From positions 1-36,615 of the forward strand of contig JAAYQK010000083.1 of assembly GCA_012519325.1 (NCBI GenBank): a DNA stretch of 36,615 nt, read 5' to 3'. The notes beneath the pieces were generated by a model, which searched no databases, was not told the DNA's origin, and saw only the letters and a list, made by a program, of their open reading frames with translations. The DNA is from Gracilibacteraceae bacterium (GTDB taxonomy: Bacteria > Bacillota > Clostridia > Lutisporales > Lutisporaceae). Numbering within the stretch: the stretch's first letter is position 1; each line of letters opens with the position of its first letter. A program made the position numbers and the translations under genes. This document shows positions 1 through 8,835 of the stretch, piece by piece.

Positions 1-821
1 AAGGTATTGAAGTAGCAAATGGAGAACTCATGTTCGATAACTATCTGGCAATGAACCCAGGAACTGCTGAGGGTGAATTGGATGGAATAAAAACTACTGA
101 GCCGGCCTTCGGGCTGCCTGCAGTGTGGATTAGCGAGAACCAGAAGGAAAGAGCGGAGATGATGGGTTACACGGTGGTTGATCCACCCTCAGTAATTGCC
201 ACTCATCTTACGGAAATCATCAAGAATCATGCCCATGAACTTTTGGGCAGACAGGATGTTCAAAGGCTAATTGACAATGTAAGGGAAAACTATCCTGCGC
301 TTGTGGAAGATGTCATTCCAAAACAGCTTAATATAGGCGATATTCAGAAGGTTTTGGCCAATATGTTGAAGGAAGGTGTATCCATTAGGGATATGGTTAC
401 TATTATGGAGACCCTTGCGGATTATGCGCCAATGACAAAAGATACAGACATGCTTACCGAATATGTCAGGCAGTCAATGAAAAGAAATATTACAAAACGT
501 TTTATTGCGGACATGCAAGCTAAAGTAATAACACTGGATGCGGCTCTTGAACAAGCCATAATGGATTCAGTACAGCAGACAGAATACGGATCATACTTAA
601 GTCTGGAACCAAATATAGTACAGCAGATAATTAACAGTCTGCTCAAGGAGATGCAGAAGCTGACATCTATGGGAGAGCAGCCTATTATACTGGCTTCGCC
701 CGTAGTAAGACTCTACTTCAAAAGGCTGACCGAACAGGTGGCTCCTGGGCTGATAGTACTGTCGTATAATGAGTTGGAACCATTGGTTGAGATACAATCA
801 GTAGGGATGGTGAGTATATAA
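1..821 (+). CDS. flhA: Flagellar export apparatus protein FlhA, C-terminal part (5' end outside window)
   Basis: FlhA is the large membrane component of the flagellar type III export gate; its cytoplasmic C-terminal domain docks substrate-chaperone complexes. Only this cytoplasmic part is present. The frame is open from base 3, so the ATG at base 30 is internal and the true start lies upstream of the window. Visible family landmarks are the GTAEGELDGIKTTEPAFGLPA stretch right after the truncation, the PPSVIATHLTEII segment near the middle, and the ASPVVRLYFKRL segment before the C terminus. There is no membrane segment in the visible part, as expected for this domain. The stop TAA shares its last A with the flhF start. 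Its position directly before flhF and flhG is the usual one in Firmicutes. Confidence 0.95.
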   Translation, partial: GIEVANGELMFDNYLAMNPGTAEGELDGIKTTEPAFGLPAVWISENQKERAEMMGYTVVDPPSVIATHLTEIIKNHAHELLGRQDVQRLIDNVRENYPALVEDVIPKQLNIGDIQKVLANMLKEGVSIRDMVTIMETLADYAPMTKDTDMLTEYVRQSMKRNITKRFIADMQAKVITLDAALEQAIMDSVQQTEYGSYLSLEPNIVQQIINSLLKEMQKLTSMGEQPIILASPVVRLYFKRLTEQVAPGLIVLSYNELEPLVEIQSVGMVSI

Positions 822-2032
822 TGAGAGTAAAGAGATATGTGGGTGAAACAGCGCAGGAAGCAATGCAGAAGGTAAAATCCGACTTGGGAAGAGATGCAAT
901 TATATTAAATACCAGAAAAATACGCAGAAAAGGTCTTGTGGGTTTGTTTTCAAAGCCTTTGATCGAAGTAGTTGCTACAATAGATAATGATGTCTCCGAC
1001 CGGGTAAGGACAAGTAGTGGTAACAAGGATGATAACCAAATTGCGACAAATACTTTTATCAGAGAGCTTAATGAGAATTTGAAAGGACAGAAAAATTTAT
1101 CCAAGGATGCCTGCAAAAAACAGACTCATATTGATGATAAGGAACTTATTAAGCAAGACTTCATGGAACTTAAGAGCATGCTTAACAAGGTCTATGACGC
1201 TGTAAAGGTGGATTATGAGAATACCAAGTTATCGGATGTAGTAAAGAAATATCTGAAGACCTTGGAAGACAATGAAGTTGACAAAGTAATAGTAAATGAG
1301 ATAAAAGAGAAGCTTATGGAGACTCTGGACGCTGAAAAACAGCAAAGCGATGCAATAGTCAGAAACACCGTATATAATTTATTAATGAAATATGTTAAGG
1401 AACCTGAACCCTTTTCATTTGCAGGAGGGAAAAAGGTAATTATCGTCATAGGGCCTACGGGAGTTGGGAAAACAACAACTCTTGCCAAACTGGCAGCTAA
1501 TATGGTTCTGAATGAGAAAAAAAGAGTAGGGCTTATAACATCAGATACGTACAGAATAGCAGCAGTCGAGCAGCTTAAGACGTATAGCGAGATAATCGGA
1601 GTGCCCTTGTCCATAATATATACTCCCGGAGAGATTCTCAATGCCATAGAGAATTATACGGATAAGGATCTGATACTTGTTGATACTGCGGGTAGAAGCC
1701 ATAAGGACAAATACCAGCTTATGGAATTAAAAACTTTAATAAAATCAAGTATTAACTATGAAGTATATTTGGTAATCAGTGCAACCACCAAGTTTTCTGA
1801 TTGCATAGAAATAATAAAGAATTACAGCTTTCTGGATGATTATAAGCTGCTTTTTACTAAGCTGGATGAAACCTCAGCCTTTGGAGTGATACTGAATGTT
1901 GCTTATATCACTAAGAAGCCGATTTCATATATCACCACCGGACAAAGTGTACCAGATGATATTGAGATTGCCGATAATGGCAAGATAATAAACTGTTTGT
2001 TGGGAGATAAGCTATATGAGAGATCAAGCTGA
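821..2032 (+). CDS. flhF: Flagellar biosynthesis SRP-type GTPase FlhF
   Basis: FlhF is the third SRP-family GTPase, after Ffh and FtsY, and helps place flagella at the correct site on the membrane. The 403-residue product has the FlhF-specific basic N-terminal B domain (about 1-95, starting MRVKRYVGE), a helical N domain (about 110-195) and a C-terminal NG GTPase domain. Visible nucleotide motifs are the P-loop GPTGVGKT (211-218), the SRP-family box DTYRIAAVEQLKTY (about 242-255), the G3 motif DTAGR (288-292) and the G4 motif TKLDE (346-350). The start ATG overlaps the flhA stop by one base. The 3' end overlaps flhG by 17 bases, which implies translational coupling with its regulator FlhG. 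Confidence 0.96.
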   Translation: MRVKRYVGETAQEAMQKVKSDLGRDAIILNTRKIRRKGLVGLFSKPLIEVVATIDNDVSDRVRTSSGNKDDNQIATNTFIRELNENLKGQKNLSKDACKKQTHIDDKELIKQDFMELKSMLNKVYDAVKVDYENTKLSDVVKKYLKTLEDNEVDKVIVNEIKEKLMETLDAEKQQSDAIVRNTVYNLLMKYVKEPEPFSFAGGKKVIIVIGPTGVGKTTTLAKLAANMVLNEKKRVGLITSDTYRIAAVEQLKTYSEIIGVPLSIIYTPGEILNAIENYTDKDLILVDTAGRSHKDKYQLMELKTLIKSSINYEVYLVISATTKFSDCIEIIKNYSFLDDYKLLFTKLDETSAFGVILNVAYITKKPISYITTGQSVPDDIEIADNGKIINCLLGDKLYERSS

Positions 2033-2918
2033 GAGATTAAGAGAGATTATTAGCAGCATCAAAAATTATAAGGATGAAGAAAACAGAACCGGTATGCTTA
2101 CGACTAAGCCAGGCTCAAGAGTAATAGCAATAACAAGCGGAAAAGGCGGCGTAGGAAAAACAAACTTTACGGTTAACCTTGGCATAAAATTTGCACAGAT
2201 GGGAATGAGAGTGGTAATAATCGATGCGGATTTGGGTTTGGCGAATGTTGATGTTGTTATGGGTAAGATGTCCAAGTATAATTTATCGGATGTAATAAAC
2301 AGCAATAAAAACATACTTGAAATACTTGAAGAGGGATATGAAGGAGTAAAATTTGTATCAGGAGGTTCTGGGGTTCAGGAACTGGTGAAACTTAACAAAA
2401 CTCAACTGGTAGATTTGCTGATGAAGCTTGGGAGGCTGGATGAGGAAGCAGATATTATACTCATTGATACAGGAGCAGGGCTTTCAGAAAACGTAATAAG
2501 CTTTGTACATGCGGCACGGGAAGTTATATTGGTGACTACGCCGGAGCCCACCTCAATAACAGATGCCTATGCTCTGATAAAAACCATTACATACAAAGAT
2601 AAGAAAAAAAATATTAAAGTTGTGGTGAACAGGGCGGATAATGCGGCTGAAGCTTTTAATATCCTTGATAAGCTTAATGTTGTGACACAAAAATTCCTTG
2701 GAGTGAAACTGCATAAGCTTGGTTATATATTAAATGATGCTTGTGTTACAAAAGCAGTAAAGATTCAGCAGCCCTTTGTGTTAAGCTTTGCCAGAAGCGA
2801 GGCATCAAGAAATATGAATGATATTGCCATAACTCTTATGGATAACAAAGAATTGAATCCCAGCTCAGTTTCAGGAATAAAGATGTTTATTAACAAACTT
2901 ACCAGCTTGTTCAACTAA
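2016..2918 (+). CDS. flhG: MinD/ParA-type ATPase FlhG (YlxH), flagellar number regulator
   Basis: FlhG is a MinD-like ATPase that controls flagellar number and stimulates FlhF GTPase activity. The 300-residue protein opens with MRDQAERLRE, which carries the DQAxxLR motif (residues 3-9) known in FlhG as the FlhF-activating helix. That motif supports the ATG at 2016 although it lies inside flhF; GGGAG at 2002-2006 is a suitable ribosome site. The deviant Walker A motif GKGGVGKT is at 42-49, a Walker A' segment IIDADLGLANVDVV follows at about 68-81, and IDTGAGLS provides the switch II aspartate. The C-terminal region (about 270-300) is compatible with the amphipathic membrane-targeting helix of MinD relatives. 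It differs from cell-division MinD by the N-terminal activator and by its context. Confidence 0.95.
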   Translation: MRDQAERLREIISSIKNYKDEENRTGMLTTKPGSRVIAITSGKGGVGKTNFTVNLGIKFAQMGMRVVIIDADLGLANVDVVMGKMSKYNLSDVINSNKNILEILEEGYEGVKFVSGGSGVQELVKLNKTQLVDLLMKLGRLDEEADIILIDTGAGLSENVISFVHAAREVILVTTPEPTSITDAYALIKTITYKDKKKNIKVVVNRADNAAEAFNILDKLNVVTQKFLGVKLHKLGYILNDACVTKAVKIQQPFVLSFARSEASRNMNDIAITLMDNKELNPSSVSGIKMFINKLTSLFN

Positions 2919-2988
2919 ACTTTATGGCAATTGCAATTATCAGTTTAATATATTACTGTTTCTATAATAATCCTTAAGGAGAATTGTC

Positions 2989-3654
2989 ATGAAAGACATA
3001 AAGAAATATTTTTTAATAGGAGATAAAATACAAATTGACTATAAAGATGCATTAGGGAAACAAAAAGAATTTGTCAGTCAGATAGTTGATATCCAAGAAG
3101 AGGAGTACATAGATGTATTGATACCAATTTATAAGAAAAGGATTGTGCATTTTAGGCATGGCTCTCTTTTGAAGATTGTCACAATGAAAGAGGATGCTAT
3201 ATATGAGATGAATACAGTATTACATGAAAAGCTTTTCGGGGTCATACCGCTTCTAAGGCTTAAGGGGATTTCCGAAGTAATAAAAATCCAGAGAAGAGAT
3301 TATTACCGGCTGAAATATTTCAAAGAAGTCAATGCTCGATTGGTATTGGACATGAAAAAAGGAGAATATGGAGAAAGCTTCAAATGCAACATTCAGGACA
3401 TAAGTTTGGGGGGTATTATGCTCAGCACCGCAAAGCATCTCAATGACAAGGATATTATTGAAATCAATCTTGATCTGGATGAGAAAATAAAGGTTGTGCA
3501 TGGAGTGATTGTGCGGAGAATTCTTAAAGAAAGCAACAAAAATATATATTTCTATGGTGTTGAGTATGTTGGCCTGACTAAAGCCGATAGCAATAATATT
3601 AATAAGTTTATATTTAAAGAACAACGGAGATTAATTAAGAAAGGATTAATTTGA
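2989..3654 (+). CDS. PilZ-domain c-di-GMP receptor, YcgR-type flagellar brake protein
   Basis: The 221-residue protein has an N-terminal YcgR-like beta domain (about 5-95) and a C-terminal PilZ domain (about 100-215). Both c-di-GMP ligands are visible: RxxxR as RDYYR at 103-107 and DxSxxG as DISLGG at 137-142. In this family c-di-GMP binding slows or stops flagellar rotation or modulates motility gene products. Its place between flhG and cheB fits a motility role and is an insertion relative to B. subtilis gene order. AAGGAG sits just before the ATG. A TATAAT occurs at 2963-2968 in the 70-base gap upstream, but I see no convincing -35 box, so a separate promoter is uncertain. The stop codon abuts the cheB start. 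Confidence 0.9.
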   Translation: MKDIKKYFLIGDKIQIDYKDALGKQKEFVSQIVDIQEEEYIDVLIPIYKKRIVHFRHGSLLKIVTMKEDAIYEMNTVLHEKLFGVIPLLRLKGISEVIKIQRRDYYRLKYFKEVNARLVLDMKKGEYGESFKCNIQDISLGGIMLSTAKHLNDKDIIEINLDLDEKIKVVHGVIVRRILKESNKNIYFYGVEYVGLTKADSNNINKFIFKEQRRLIKKGLI

Positions 3655-4743
3655 ATGGTTGCCCAGGAAGGAAAAAAGATTAGAGTACTTATTGTTGACG
3701 ATTCAGCATTTATGCGTAAAATAATTTCAGATATACTTAAGACTGATACTGATATTGAAGTAGTAGCTACAGCAAGAAATGGCAAGGATGGGTTAGAAAA
3801 GGCAATAGCACTGCAGCCTGATATAATTACATTGGATTTGGAAATGCCTGTAATGAACGGGCTTGAGGCTCTTGTTGAGCTTATGAAGCTGAAGCCGGTT
3901 CCAAAGGTGATAATACTATCCAACCTTAGATATGAAGATGGAGATGCTGTTGTCAATGCATTAGAAATCGGCGCTATTGATTATGTAGCAAAACCGACTC
4001 GTTTATTAATGGAGCATCATGCAGAACAAATACGAGAAGAATTGATAAATAAAATAAAATTAATTTGCAGGTCAAAAGCGACATATTACCCGCAGATAAA
4101 ATCAGAATACAAGCGGGTTTCTGATGTTAAAAAGTATAGTATTGAAAGCAAATCTGAAACTAGTTTGAAATATATAATAGCCATAGGTGCCTCCACAGGT
4201 GGACCTAAAGCACTTCAGGAAGTCTTAACAAAACTTCCGATGAATATTCCTGCAGCAATACTTGTAGTACAGCATATGCCTCCGGGTTTTACAAAATCCC
4301 TGGCAAAGAGGCTGGACAGCTTGTCTCGGATAGGCGTAAAAGAAGCAGAGGATGGAGATATTTTAATACCCGGTCGTGCTTATATCGCTCCGGGTAATCA
4401 TCATATGCTTATAGAAAAATATATGGATAATGAGTATAAAATCTCTTTGAATAAGGAAGCACCGGAAAACGGACACAGGCCATCAGTAAGCACTATGATG
4501 AAATCAGTAGCAGAAACCGGGCATAAAAACATTATTGCAGTTATTATGACAGGCATGGGAAATGACGGAAGTGATGGAATGCTAAAAATTAAGGAAGCAG
4601 GGGGAAGGACGATTGCACAGGATGAAAGCACCTGCGTAGTTTATGGGATGCCAAAAGCGGCAGTAAATATTGGCGCTATAGATACAATAGCTCCTTTACA
4701 TGATATAAAAACAGAAATATTAAAACGCATGGGGGTGTTATAG
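3655..4743 (+). CDS. cheB: Chemotaxis response regulator protein-glutamate methylesterase CheB
   Basis: CheB removes methyl groups from chemoreceptors and can deamidate receptor glutamines; phosphorylation by CheA activates it. The 362-residue protein has a receiver domain (about 8-125) with acidic residues D15/D16, phospho-acceptor D61 in LDLEMP and K113 in AKP. A linker of about 45 residues follows, then the methylesterase domain (about 172-360). The catalytic triad is visible as S180 in GAST, H207 in VQHMPP and D304 in MGNDGSDGM. The ATG directly follows the upstream stop, and AAGGA at 3641-3645 is a modest ribosome site. The gene is followed within two bases by cheA. Confidence 0.97.
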   Translation: MVAQEGKKIRVLIVDDSAFMRKIISDILKTDTDIEVVATARNGKDGLEKAIALQPDIITLDLEMPVMNGLEALVELMKLKPVPKVIILSNLRYEDGDAVVNALEIGAIDYVAKPTRLLMEHHAEQIREELINKIKLICRSKATYYPQIKSEYKRVSDVKKYSIESKSETSLKYIIAIGASTGGPKALQEVLTKLPMNIPAAILVVQHMPPGFTKSLAKRLDSLSRIGVKEAEDGDILIPGRAYIAPGNHHMLIEKYMDNEYKISLNKEAPENGHRPSVSTMMKSVAETGHKNIIAVIMTGMGNDGSDGMLKIKEAGGRTIAQDESTCVVYGMPKAAVNIGAIDTIAPLHDIKTEILKRMGVL

Positions 4744-4744
4744 T

Positions 4745-6757
4745 ATGGACATTAATCAGTATCTGGAAATATTCATCGAAGAGTCCTTGGAGCATTTGCA
4801 GGAATTAAATCAGAGTCTGCTGGATCTGGAGACAAATCCTGGTGATATGAAAACACTGAATGAAATTTTCAGAGTCGCTCATACATTAAAAGGCATGGCT
4901 GGCACAATGGGCTTTACAGGAATTGCAAATCTCACCCACCAGATGGAAAATGTACTTGATGCAATAAGAAACGGCAAAGTTGAAGTAAATTCAGCTATGA
5001 TTGACATACTGTTTGAATGTCTTGATTACCTAAGCAGTTCAATAAATGCCGTAGCCAGTACAGGGCAAGAAAGCAGCAGCGCAGATGCTATTATTGCAAG
5101 TCTTAACGGGATGCTTTTGAAAAAGCCTGAGGCAGAAGTTAAAGATGAAGATGCTAATGTTGACATTAAGGAAAGCAAAATGAAGTTTAACCAATATGAT
5201 GATAGCATAATTAAAAAAGCGATCCAGCAGAATATGGGAGTATATAAAATTACGCTAGTACTTTCAAAGGATTGTATGCTGAAATCCGCAAGAGCATTTA
5301 TTGTATTTCAGACAGTTGAAAGATATGGAGAAATATTCAAGGCTGAACCGAATGTTGAGGATATTGAAGATGAAAAATTTGATAACGAATTTACAATCGC
5401 AATAATAACTAAAGAACCTGAGGCAATGATTAAAAAAGAACTTGAATCCATAGCCGAAGTATTGGAAGTCAGATTTGAAAAGGTTGAATTACCTGAAGAA
5501 CAAAGCATCAACGATATTGATAAGAATATTAATAAGGAAAAGGAAGCCTTGACAGCTTCAACTGAAGAAAAGGAAAATGGGGATGAAACACGTGGAAAAA
5601 CAACCAAAATGGGTAAGACAGTGAGAGTGGATATCGACAGGCTGGACAACCTTATGAATCTGGTAAGCGAGCTGATAATAATAAAAACAAGATTGGAGGG
5701 GGTAGGCACCGATTCTAAAAACCAGGATATGATAGAAGCGGTGGAATACCTTGAAAGAATTACCACCAGCCTCCATGATGCGGTAATGAAGGTCAGAATG
5801 GTTCCGGTAGAAAGAGTATTTAACAGGTTCCCAAGGATGGTAAGGGATCTATCCAAGAACCTGTCAAAGGATATAATACTTAACATGTCAGGTGAAGAGA
5901 CAGAACTGGACAGAACGGTTATCGATGAAATTGGAGATCCTCTGATACACTTAATAAGAAACGCCATAGACCATGGAATTGAGGAAAAAGAAGAGAGAAT
6001 AAAAAATAACAAGCCGGTTAACGGAACAGTCAATCTAAGAGCATATCAGGATGGAAACAGTGTTGTTATCGAGGTGGAAGACGACGGAGCAGGTATAGAT
6101 ATTGAGAAAATCAAGCGAAAGGCAGTGGAAAAGGGTATACTGTCAAGTACTGATGCAAATGAGCTGGAGGAGAAAGATGCAGTTGATTTGCTTTTCAATC
6201 CGGGCTTCAGCACTGCAGACAAGATATCAGGCCTTTCAGGGAGAGGAGTTGGTCTTGATGTTGTAAGAACTAAAATTGAATCGCTTAATGGATTGGTTGA
6301 GGTAGAGAATTCAAAGGGCAAAGGAAGCAAATTCATAATAAGATTGCCGCTTACCCTTGCAATTATTCAGGCCCTGCTTGTAAATATCGGTGATGAGAAA
6401 TTCGCAATACCACTTAATGTAATAAGAGACATAATAGAAATCGAAGCATCTGCTATAAGAAATGTACATGGACAAGACGTAGTATTGAACAGGGGTATTG
6501 TACTGCCGATTGTAAGGATTTCGAAGATGCTTGATGTGGAGAATGCAGTCAGTGATGAAAGTGAAGAGCTGACAGCTGTTGTTGTAAAAAAAGGTGAAAA
6601 GAATGCGGCATTTATTGTAGATAGCCTTATGGGACAGCAGGAAATAGTCATAAAAACCCTCGGAAAGTTCTTGTCGGGCATTAAATACATAGCAGGTGCA
6701 ACCATCCTTGGTGATGGACAGGTTGCACTGATAATTGATTCAAATTCACTAATTTAA
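4745..6757 (+). CDS. cheA: Chemotaxis histidine kinase CheA
   Basis: CheA autophosphorylates in response to chemoreceptors and passes phosphate to CheY and CheB. The 670-residue protein has the normal domain order. The P1 Hpt domain carries phospho-acceptor H46 in VAHTLKGMAG; the P2 response-regulator-binding domain spans about 165-245; the P3 dimerization domain begins near TVRVDIDRLDNL (about 295). The P4 ATPase domain has the N box (N406 to H410, NAIDH), G1 box (DDGAGID from 446) and G2 box (GLSGRGVG, 496-503). The P5 CheW-like domain covers about 535-670. All signature residues of an active kinase are present. The linker around 245-290 is Glu/Lys-rich and probably flexible. The stretch GGGGG shortly before the ATG serves as ribosome site. 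Confidence 0.97.
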   Translation: MDINQYLEIFIEESLEHLQELNQSLLDLETNPGDMKTLNEIFRVAHTLKGMAGTMGFTGIANLTHQMENVLDAIRNGKVEVNSAMIDILFECLDYLSSSINAVASTGQESSSADAIIASLNGMLLKKPEAEVKDEDANVDIKESKMKFNQYDDSIIKKAIQQNMGVYKITLVLSKDCMLKSARAFIVFQTVERYGEIFKAEPNVEDIEDEKFDNEFTIAIITKEPEAMIKKELESIAEVLEVRFEKVELPEEQSINDIDKNINKEKEALTASTEEKENGDETRGKTTKMGKTVRVDIDRLDNLMNLVSELIIIKTRLEGVGTDSKNQDMIEAVEYLERITTSLHDAVMKVRMVPVERVFNRFPRMVRDLSKNLSKDIILNMSGEETELDRTVIDEIGDPLIHLIRNAIDHGIEEKEERIKNNKPVNGTVNLRAYQDGNSVVIEVEDDGAGIDIEKIKRKAVEKGILSSTDANELEEKDAVDLLFNPGFSTADKISGLSGRGVGLDVVRTKIESLNGLVEVENSKGKGSKFIIRLPLTLAIIQALLVNIGDEKFAIPLNVIRDIIEIEASAIRNVHGQDVVLNRGIVLPIVRISKMLDVENAVSDESEELTAVVVKKGEKNAAFIVDSLMGQQEIVIKTLGKFLSGIKYIAGATILGDGQVALIIDSNSLI

Positions 6758-6770
6758 GGAGGTCATTCTT

Positions 6771-7214
6771 TTGGAAGCATCAATATTTACTAAGCAGTTT
6801 GTCATTTTCAAACTTGATAACGAGGAATATGGAATTGATATCCTGAGAGTAAAAGAAATCAAAGAAATGATGAGCATAACAAGAATTCCAAAAGCAGCTC
6901 ACTATGTAAGAGGTGTTATAAATCTCAGAGGAGAAGTCATACCTGTAATAGATCTTCGTAAAAGATTTAATCTTGATGAGGGAAATGAAGATGACAACAC
7001 CAGAATAATAATAGTATCAGTGGATGACATTGTTGTCGGACTTATTGCCGATTATTCTTCCGAAGTAGTTGAAATAAGCAGCAATGCAATTGAAGAAGCA
7101 CCCGATGGAGCAGGAACCGTGGACCGGAATTATATTTCCGGTATAGGAAAAGTAGGTGAAAGACTTATAATACTGCTGGATGTTGTGAAATTAATCACCA
7201 ATCCGGCAGCTTAA
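6771..7214 (+). CDS. cheW: Chemotaxis coupling protein CheW (TTG start)
   Basis: CheW links chemoreceptors to CheA. The 147-residue product is a single CheW domain. Recognisable parts are the opening FVIFKLDNEEYGIDILRVKEI, the central VRGVINLRGEVIPVIDLRKRF segment typical of CheW domains, and a C-terminal ISGIGKVGERLIILLD. The start is TTG at 6771, supported by an AAGGAGGT ribosome site at 6756-6763, seven bases upstream, and by the lack of an in-frame ATG near the family N terminus. The ribosome site overlaps the end of cheA, so the two are co-transcribed. Confidence 0.95.
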   Translation: MEASIFTKQFVIFKLDNEEYGIDILRVKEIKEMMSITRIPKAAHYVRGVINLRGEVIPVIDLRKRFNLDEGNEDDNTRIIIVSVDDIVVGLIADYSSEVVEISSNAIEEAPDGAGTVDRNYISGIGKVGERLIILLDVVKLITNPAA

Positions 7215-7227
7215 GAGGGTGATCATA

Positions 7228-7842
7228 ATGGGAATTTCAATTGAAGAATTAAACAGCATGCAAATTGATGTACTAAAGGAAATTGGAAATATAGGGGCAG
7301 GAAATGCGGCAACGGCTTTATCAAAAATGATTTCAAAGAGAATCGATATGGATGTTCCTAAGGTTAATATTCTGGAATTCAAAAATGTTCCGGAACTAGT
7401 TGGAGGACCAGAAACAGAGGTTGTCGGCATTTACTTTAAAGTAAATGGTGATATTGGCGGAAGCATAATGGTGATTATTGACAAGAAGTCGGCAAGAAAA
7501 CTTACAAACTTGCTAATGGACAGAAATAGTGAAGAAGATGATTTGGATGAAATGGATTTATCAGCTTTGCAGGAGGTTGGAAATATATTATCAGGTTCTT
7601 ATTTATCATCCTTATCAACATTAACAAATCTGAACCTGACAGTATCGGTGCCATCTCTGGCAGTAGATATGGCAGGAGCAATAATAAGCGTACCTGTAAT
7701 ACTATTCGGACAGGTTGGTGATAAGGTAATGCTTATTGAAACTTACTTCAGTGAAGGTACATACCATGTAAAAAGCAACTTCTTTTTAATACCTCACGAG
7801 GATTCTTTTGAGATTCTACTTAAGAGCTTGGGAGTATTTTAA
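7228..7842 (+). CDS. cheC: CheY-P phosphatase CheC
   Basis: CheC dephosphorylates CheY-P and regulates CheD in the Bacillus/Thermotoga-type adaptation system. The 204-residue product keeps two phosphatase signatures (E-x2-N): E18/N21 in LKEIGNIGAGNA and E116/N119 in LQEVGNILSG. Two active sites mark it as CheC rather than CheX, which has a different arrangement. I place the start at ATG 7228 because AGAGGGTG at 7214-7221 is well spaced for it. A GTG at 7219 is in frame and would add three residues, but it lies inside the ribosome site. It sits directly before cheD, its known binding partner. Confidence 0.94.
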   Translation: MGISIEELNSMQIDVLKEIGNIGAGNAATALSKMISKRIDMDVPKVNILEFKNVPELVGGPETEVVGIYFKVNGDIGGSIMVIIDKKSARKLTNLLMDRNSEEDDLDEMDLSALQEVGNILSGSYLSSLSTLTNLNLTVSVPSLAVDMAGAIISVPVILFGQVGDKVMLIETYFSEGTYHVKSNFFLIPHEDSFEILLKSLGVF

Positions 7843-7844
7843 GT

Positions 7845-8330
7845 ATGATCGATATAATTAAGGTCGGAATGGCTGATTTGAATACAACTTATTGTCCCGG
7901 AGTGCTTACTACCCTAGGGCTTGGATCTTGTGTAGGCATATGTCTTTATGATGTCTCCACAAAGATTTCAGGATTGGTACATATTATGTTACCAAGTAGT
8001 TTACAAATAAAGAATAACAGCAATGAAGCAAAATTTGCAGACACAGGAATAGTGAAATTAATGGAAGTAATGATAAAAATGGGAGCAAACAGGAGAAAGC
8101 TAATCAGCAAGATAGCAGGTGGGGCCCAGATGTTTAACTTCAATGATTCCAGCGAAATAATGAGAATAGGCATGAGAAATATTGCAGCTACTAAGGAAAC
8201 TCTTAAAAAACTAAATATTCCGCTTGTTTCGGAAGATACAGGAGGAAACTATGGACGTACTATTGAATTATACTCAGAAACTGGTATATTATTAGTAAAA
8301 ACCATAGGCTATGGAACAAAGCAAATATAA
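7845..8330 (+). CDS. cheD: Chemoreceptor glutamine deamidase CheD
   Basis: CheD deamidates receptor glutamines and, bound to CheC, tunes CheY-P breakdown. The 161-residue protein shows the cysteine-histidine core of the family: nucleophile C29 in LGLGSCVGICLYD and H46 in GLVHIMLPS, with threonines at 22-23 in the position of the third catalytic residue. The conserved GGAQMF segment is present in the middle (AGGAQMF). It starts two bases after the cheC stop, with GGGAG at 7830-7834 as ribosome site. It is followed by a strong hairpin at 8341-8388. Confidence 0.95.
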   Translation: MIDIIKVGMADLNTTYCPGVLTTLGLGSCVGICLYDVSTKISGLVHIMLPSSLQIKNNSNEAKFADTGIVKLMEVMIKMGANRRKLISKIAGGAQMFNFNDSSEIMRIGMRNIAATKETLKKLNIPLVSEDTGGNYGRTIELYSETGILLVKTIGYGTKQI

Positions 8331-8340
8331 TTCAAGAAAT

Positions 8341-8388
8341 ATGTTTTGCATACTGTAAATACATTAAATGGTGTTTAATGCAAAACAT
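8341..8388. repeat. 48-nt inverted-repeat element, copy 1 (cheD downstream hairpin)
   Basis: Perfect 11-base arms ATGTTTTGCAT (8341-8351) and ATGCAAAACAT (8378-8388) flank exactly 26 bases. Inside, TAAATAC (8356-8362) pairs with GTGTTTA (8371-8377, one G-U pair), leaving a 4-base bulge and an 8-base loop. This gives an 18-pair stem in RNA. No T-run follows, so it is not a standard terminator. The arm and spacer lengths match the elements before pyrH and pnp. Confidence 0.7.
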
Positions 8389-8404
8389 GCTGAATGGAGT
8401 TATT

Positions 8405-8791
8405 ATGAAATTGATTGATTTTTTGCCAATCATGATTATCACAGCAGCACTTGTTATTAATGTTTATATGGGTATAAAAAATCATGTCGGTTTTTCTATA
8501 CTGATGATAAGGTGCATAGTTGTTACCATAGTATTCGGTGTGTTTGGTTTCTTAATAACAAAAACCGTTTCAAATATTGTTGAGTATTACAGAATAAGTA
8601 TGGATATCCAAAATAAAGATAAAGTAGAAACGACAACAGAAAACAAATCGGAAAAGGGCAAAATAAATCCTATTTTGGATATAAAAGTGCCTCCTTTAGA
8701 TGATAAAGCACTGGAAAGCATTGATTATGACAGCGATGATGAATTTGTCGAAGTTAATCCTGCCGATATGGGCAAATATGGCAAACAGTAA
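8405..8791 (+). CDS. Small membrane protein of unknown function between cheD and sigD
   Basis: I do not recognise a named family. The 128-residue product has two predicted membrane segments (about 5-24 and 33-57). A hydrophilic, acidic C-terminal tail follows (about 65-128, including DYDSDDEFVEVNPAD), so the tail is probably cytosolic or extracytosolic as one unit. I choose ATG 8405 because GGAG at 8396-8399 precedes it. An in-frame ATG at 8378 would add nine residues, but it lies in the 3' arm of the hairpin and lacks a ribosome site. Location in the che-sigD block suggests co-expression with motility genes, but no function can be assigned. Confidence 0.7.
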   Translation: MKLIDFLPIMIITAALVINVYMGIKNHVGFSILMIRCIVVTIVFGVFGFLITKTVSNIVEYYRISMDIQNKDKVETTTENKSEKGKINPILDIKVPPLDDKALESIDYDSDDEFVEVNPADMGKYGKQ

Positions 8792-8835
8792 TAACATGGA
8801 TTAGCTCATACTACTACACGGAGGTAAAAGACAAT

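Noticed and set aside
1970-1977. GCCGATAA, like a SigD -10 box
   Set aside because: It is inside flhF and lacks a TAAA box 15 bases upstream.
5308-6033. 241-codon open frame on the - strand inside cheA
   Set aside because: It lies wholly opposite a well-supported gene, has no ribosome site and its Ser/Ile/Leu-rich translation is typical of an antisense shadow.
8341-8388. Hairpin after cheD as a terminator
   Set aside because: No T-run follows, and the downstream sigD gene needs transcription through it.
8378-8791. Longer start for the cheD-sigD membrane protein
   Set aside because: The ATG at 8378 lies in the 3' arm of a perfect hairpin with no ribosome site, whereas 8405 has GGAG.
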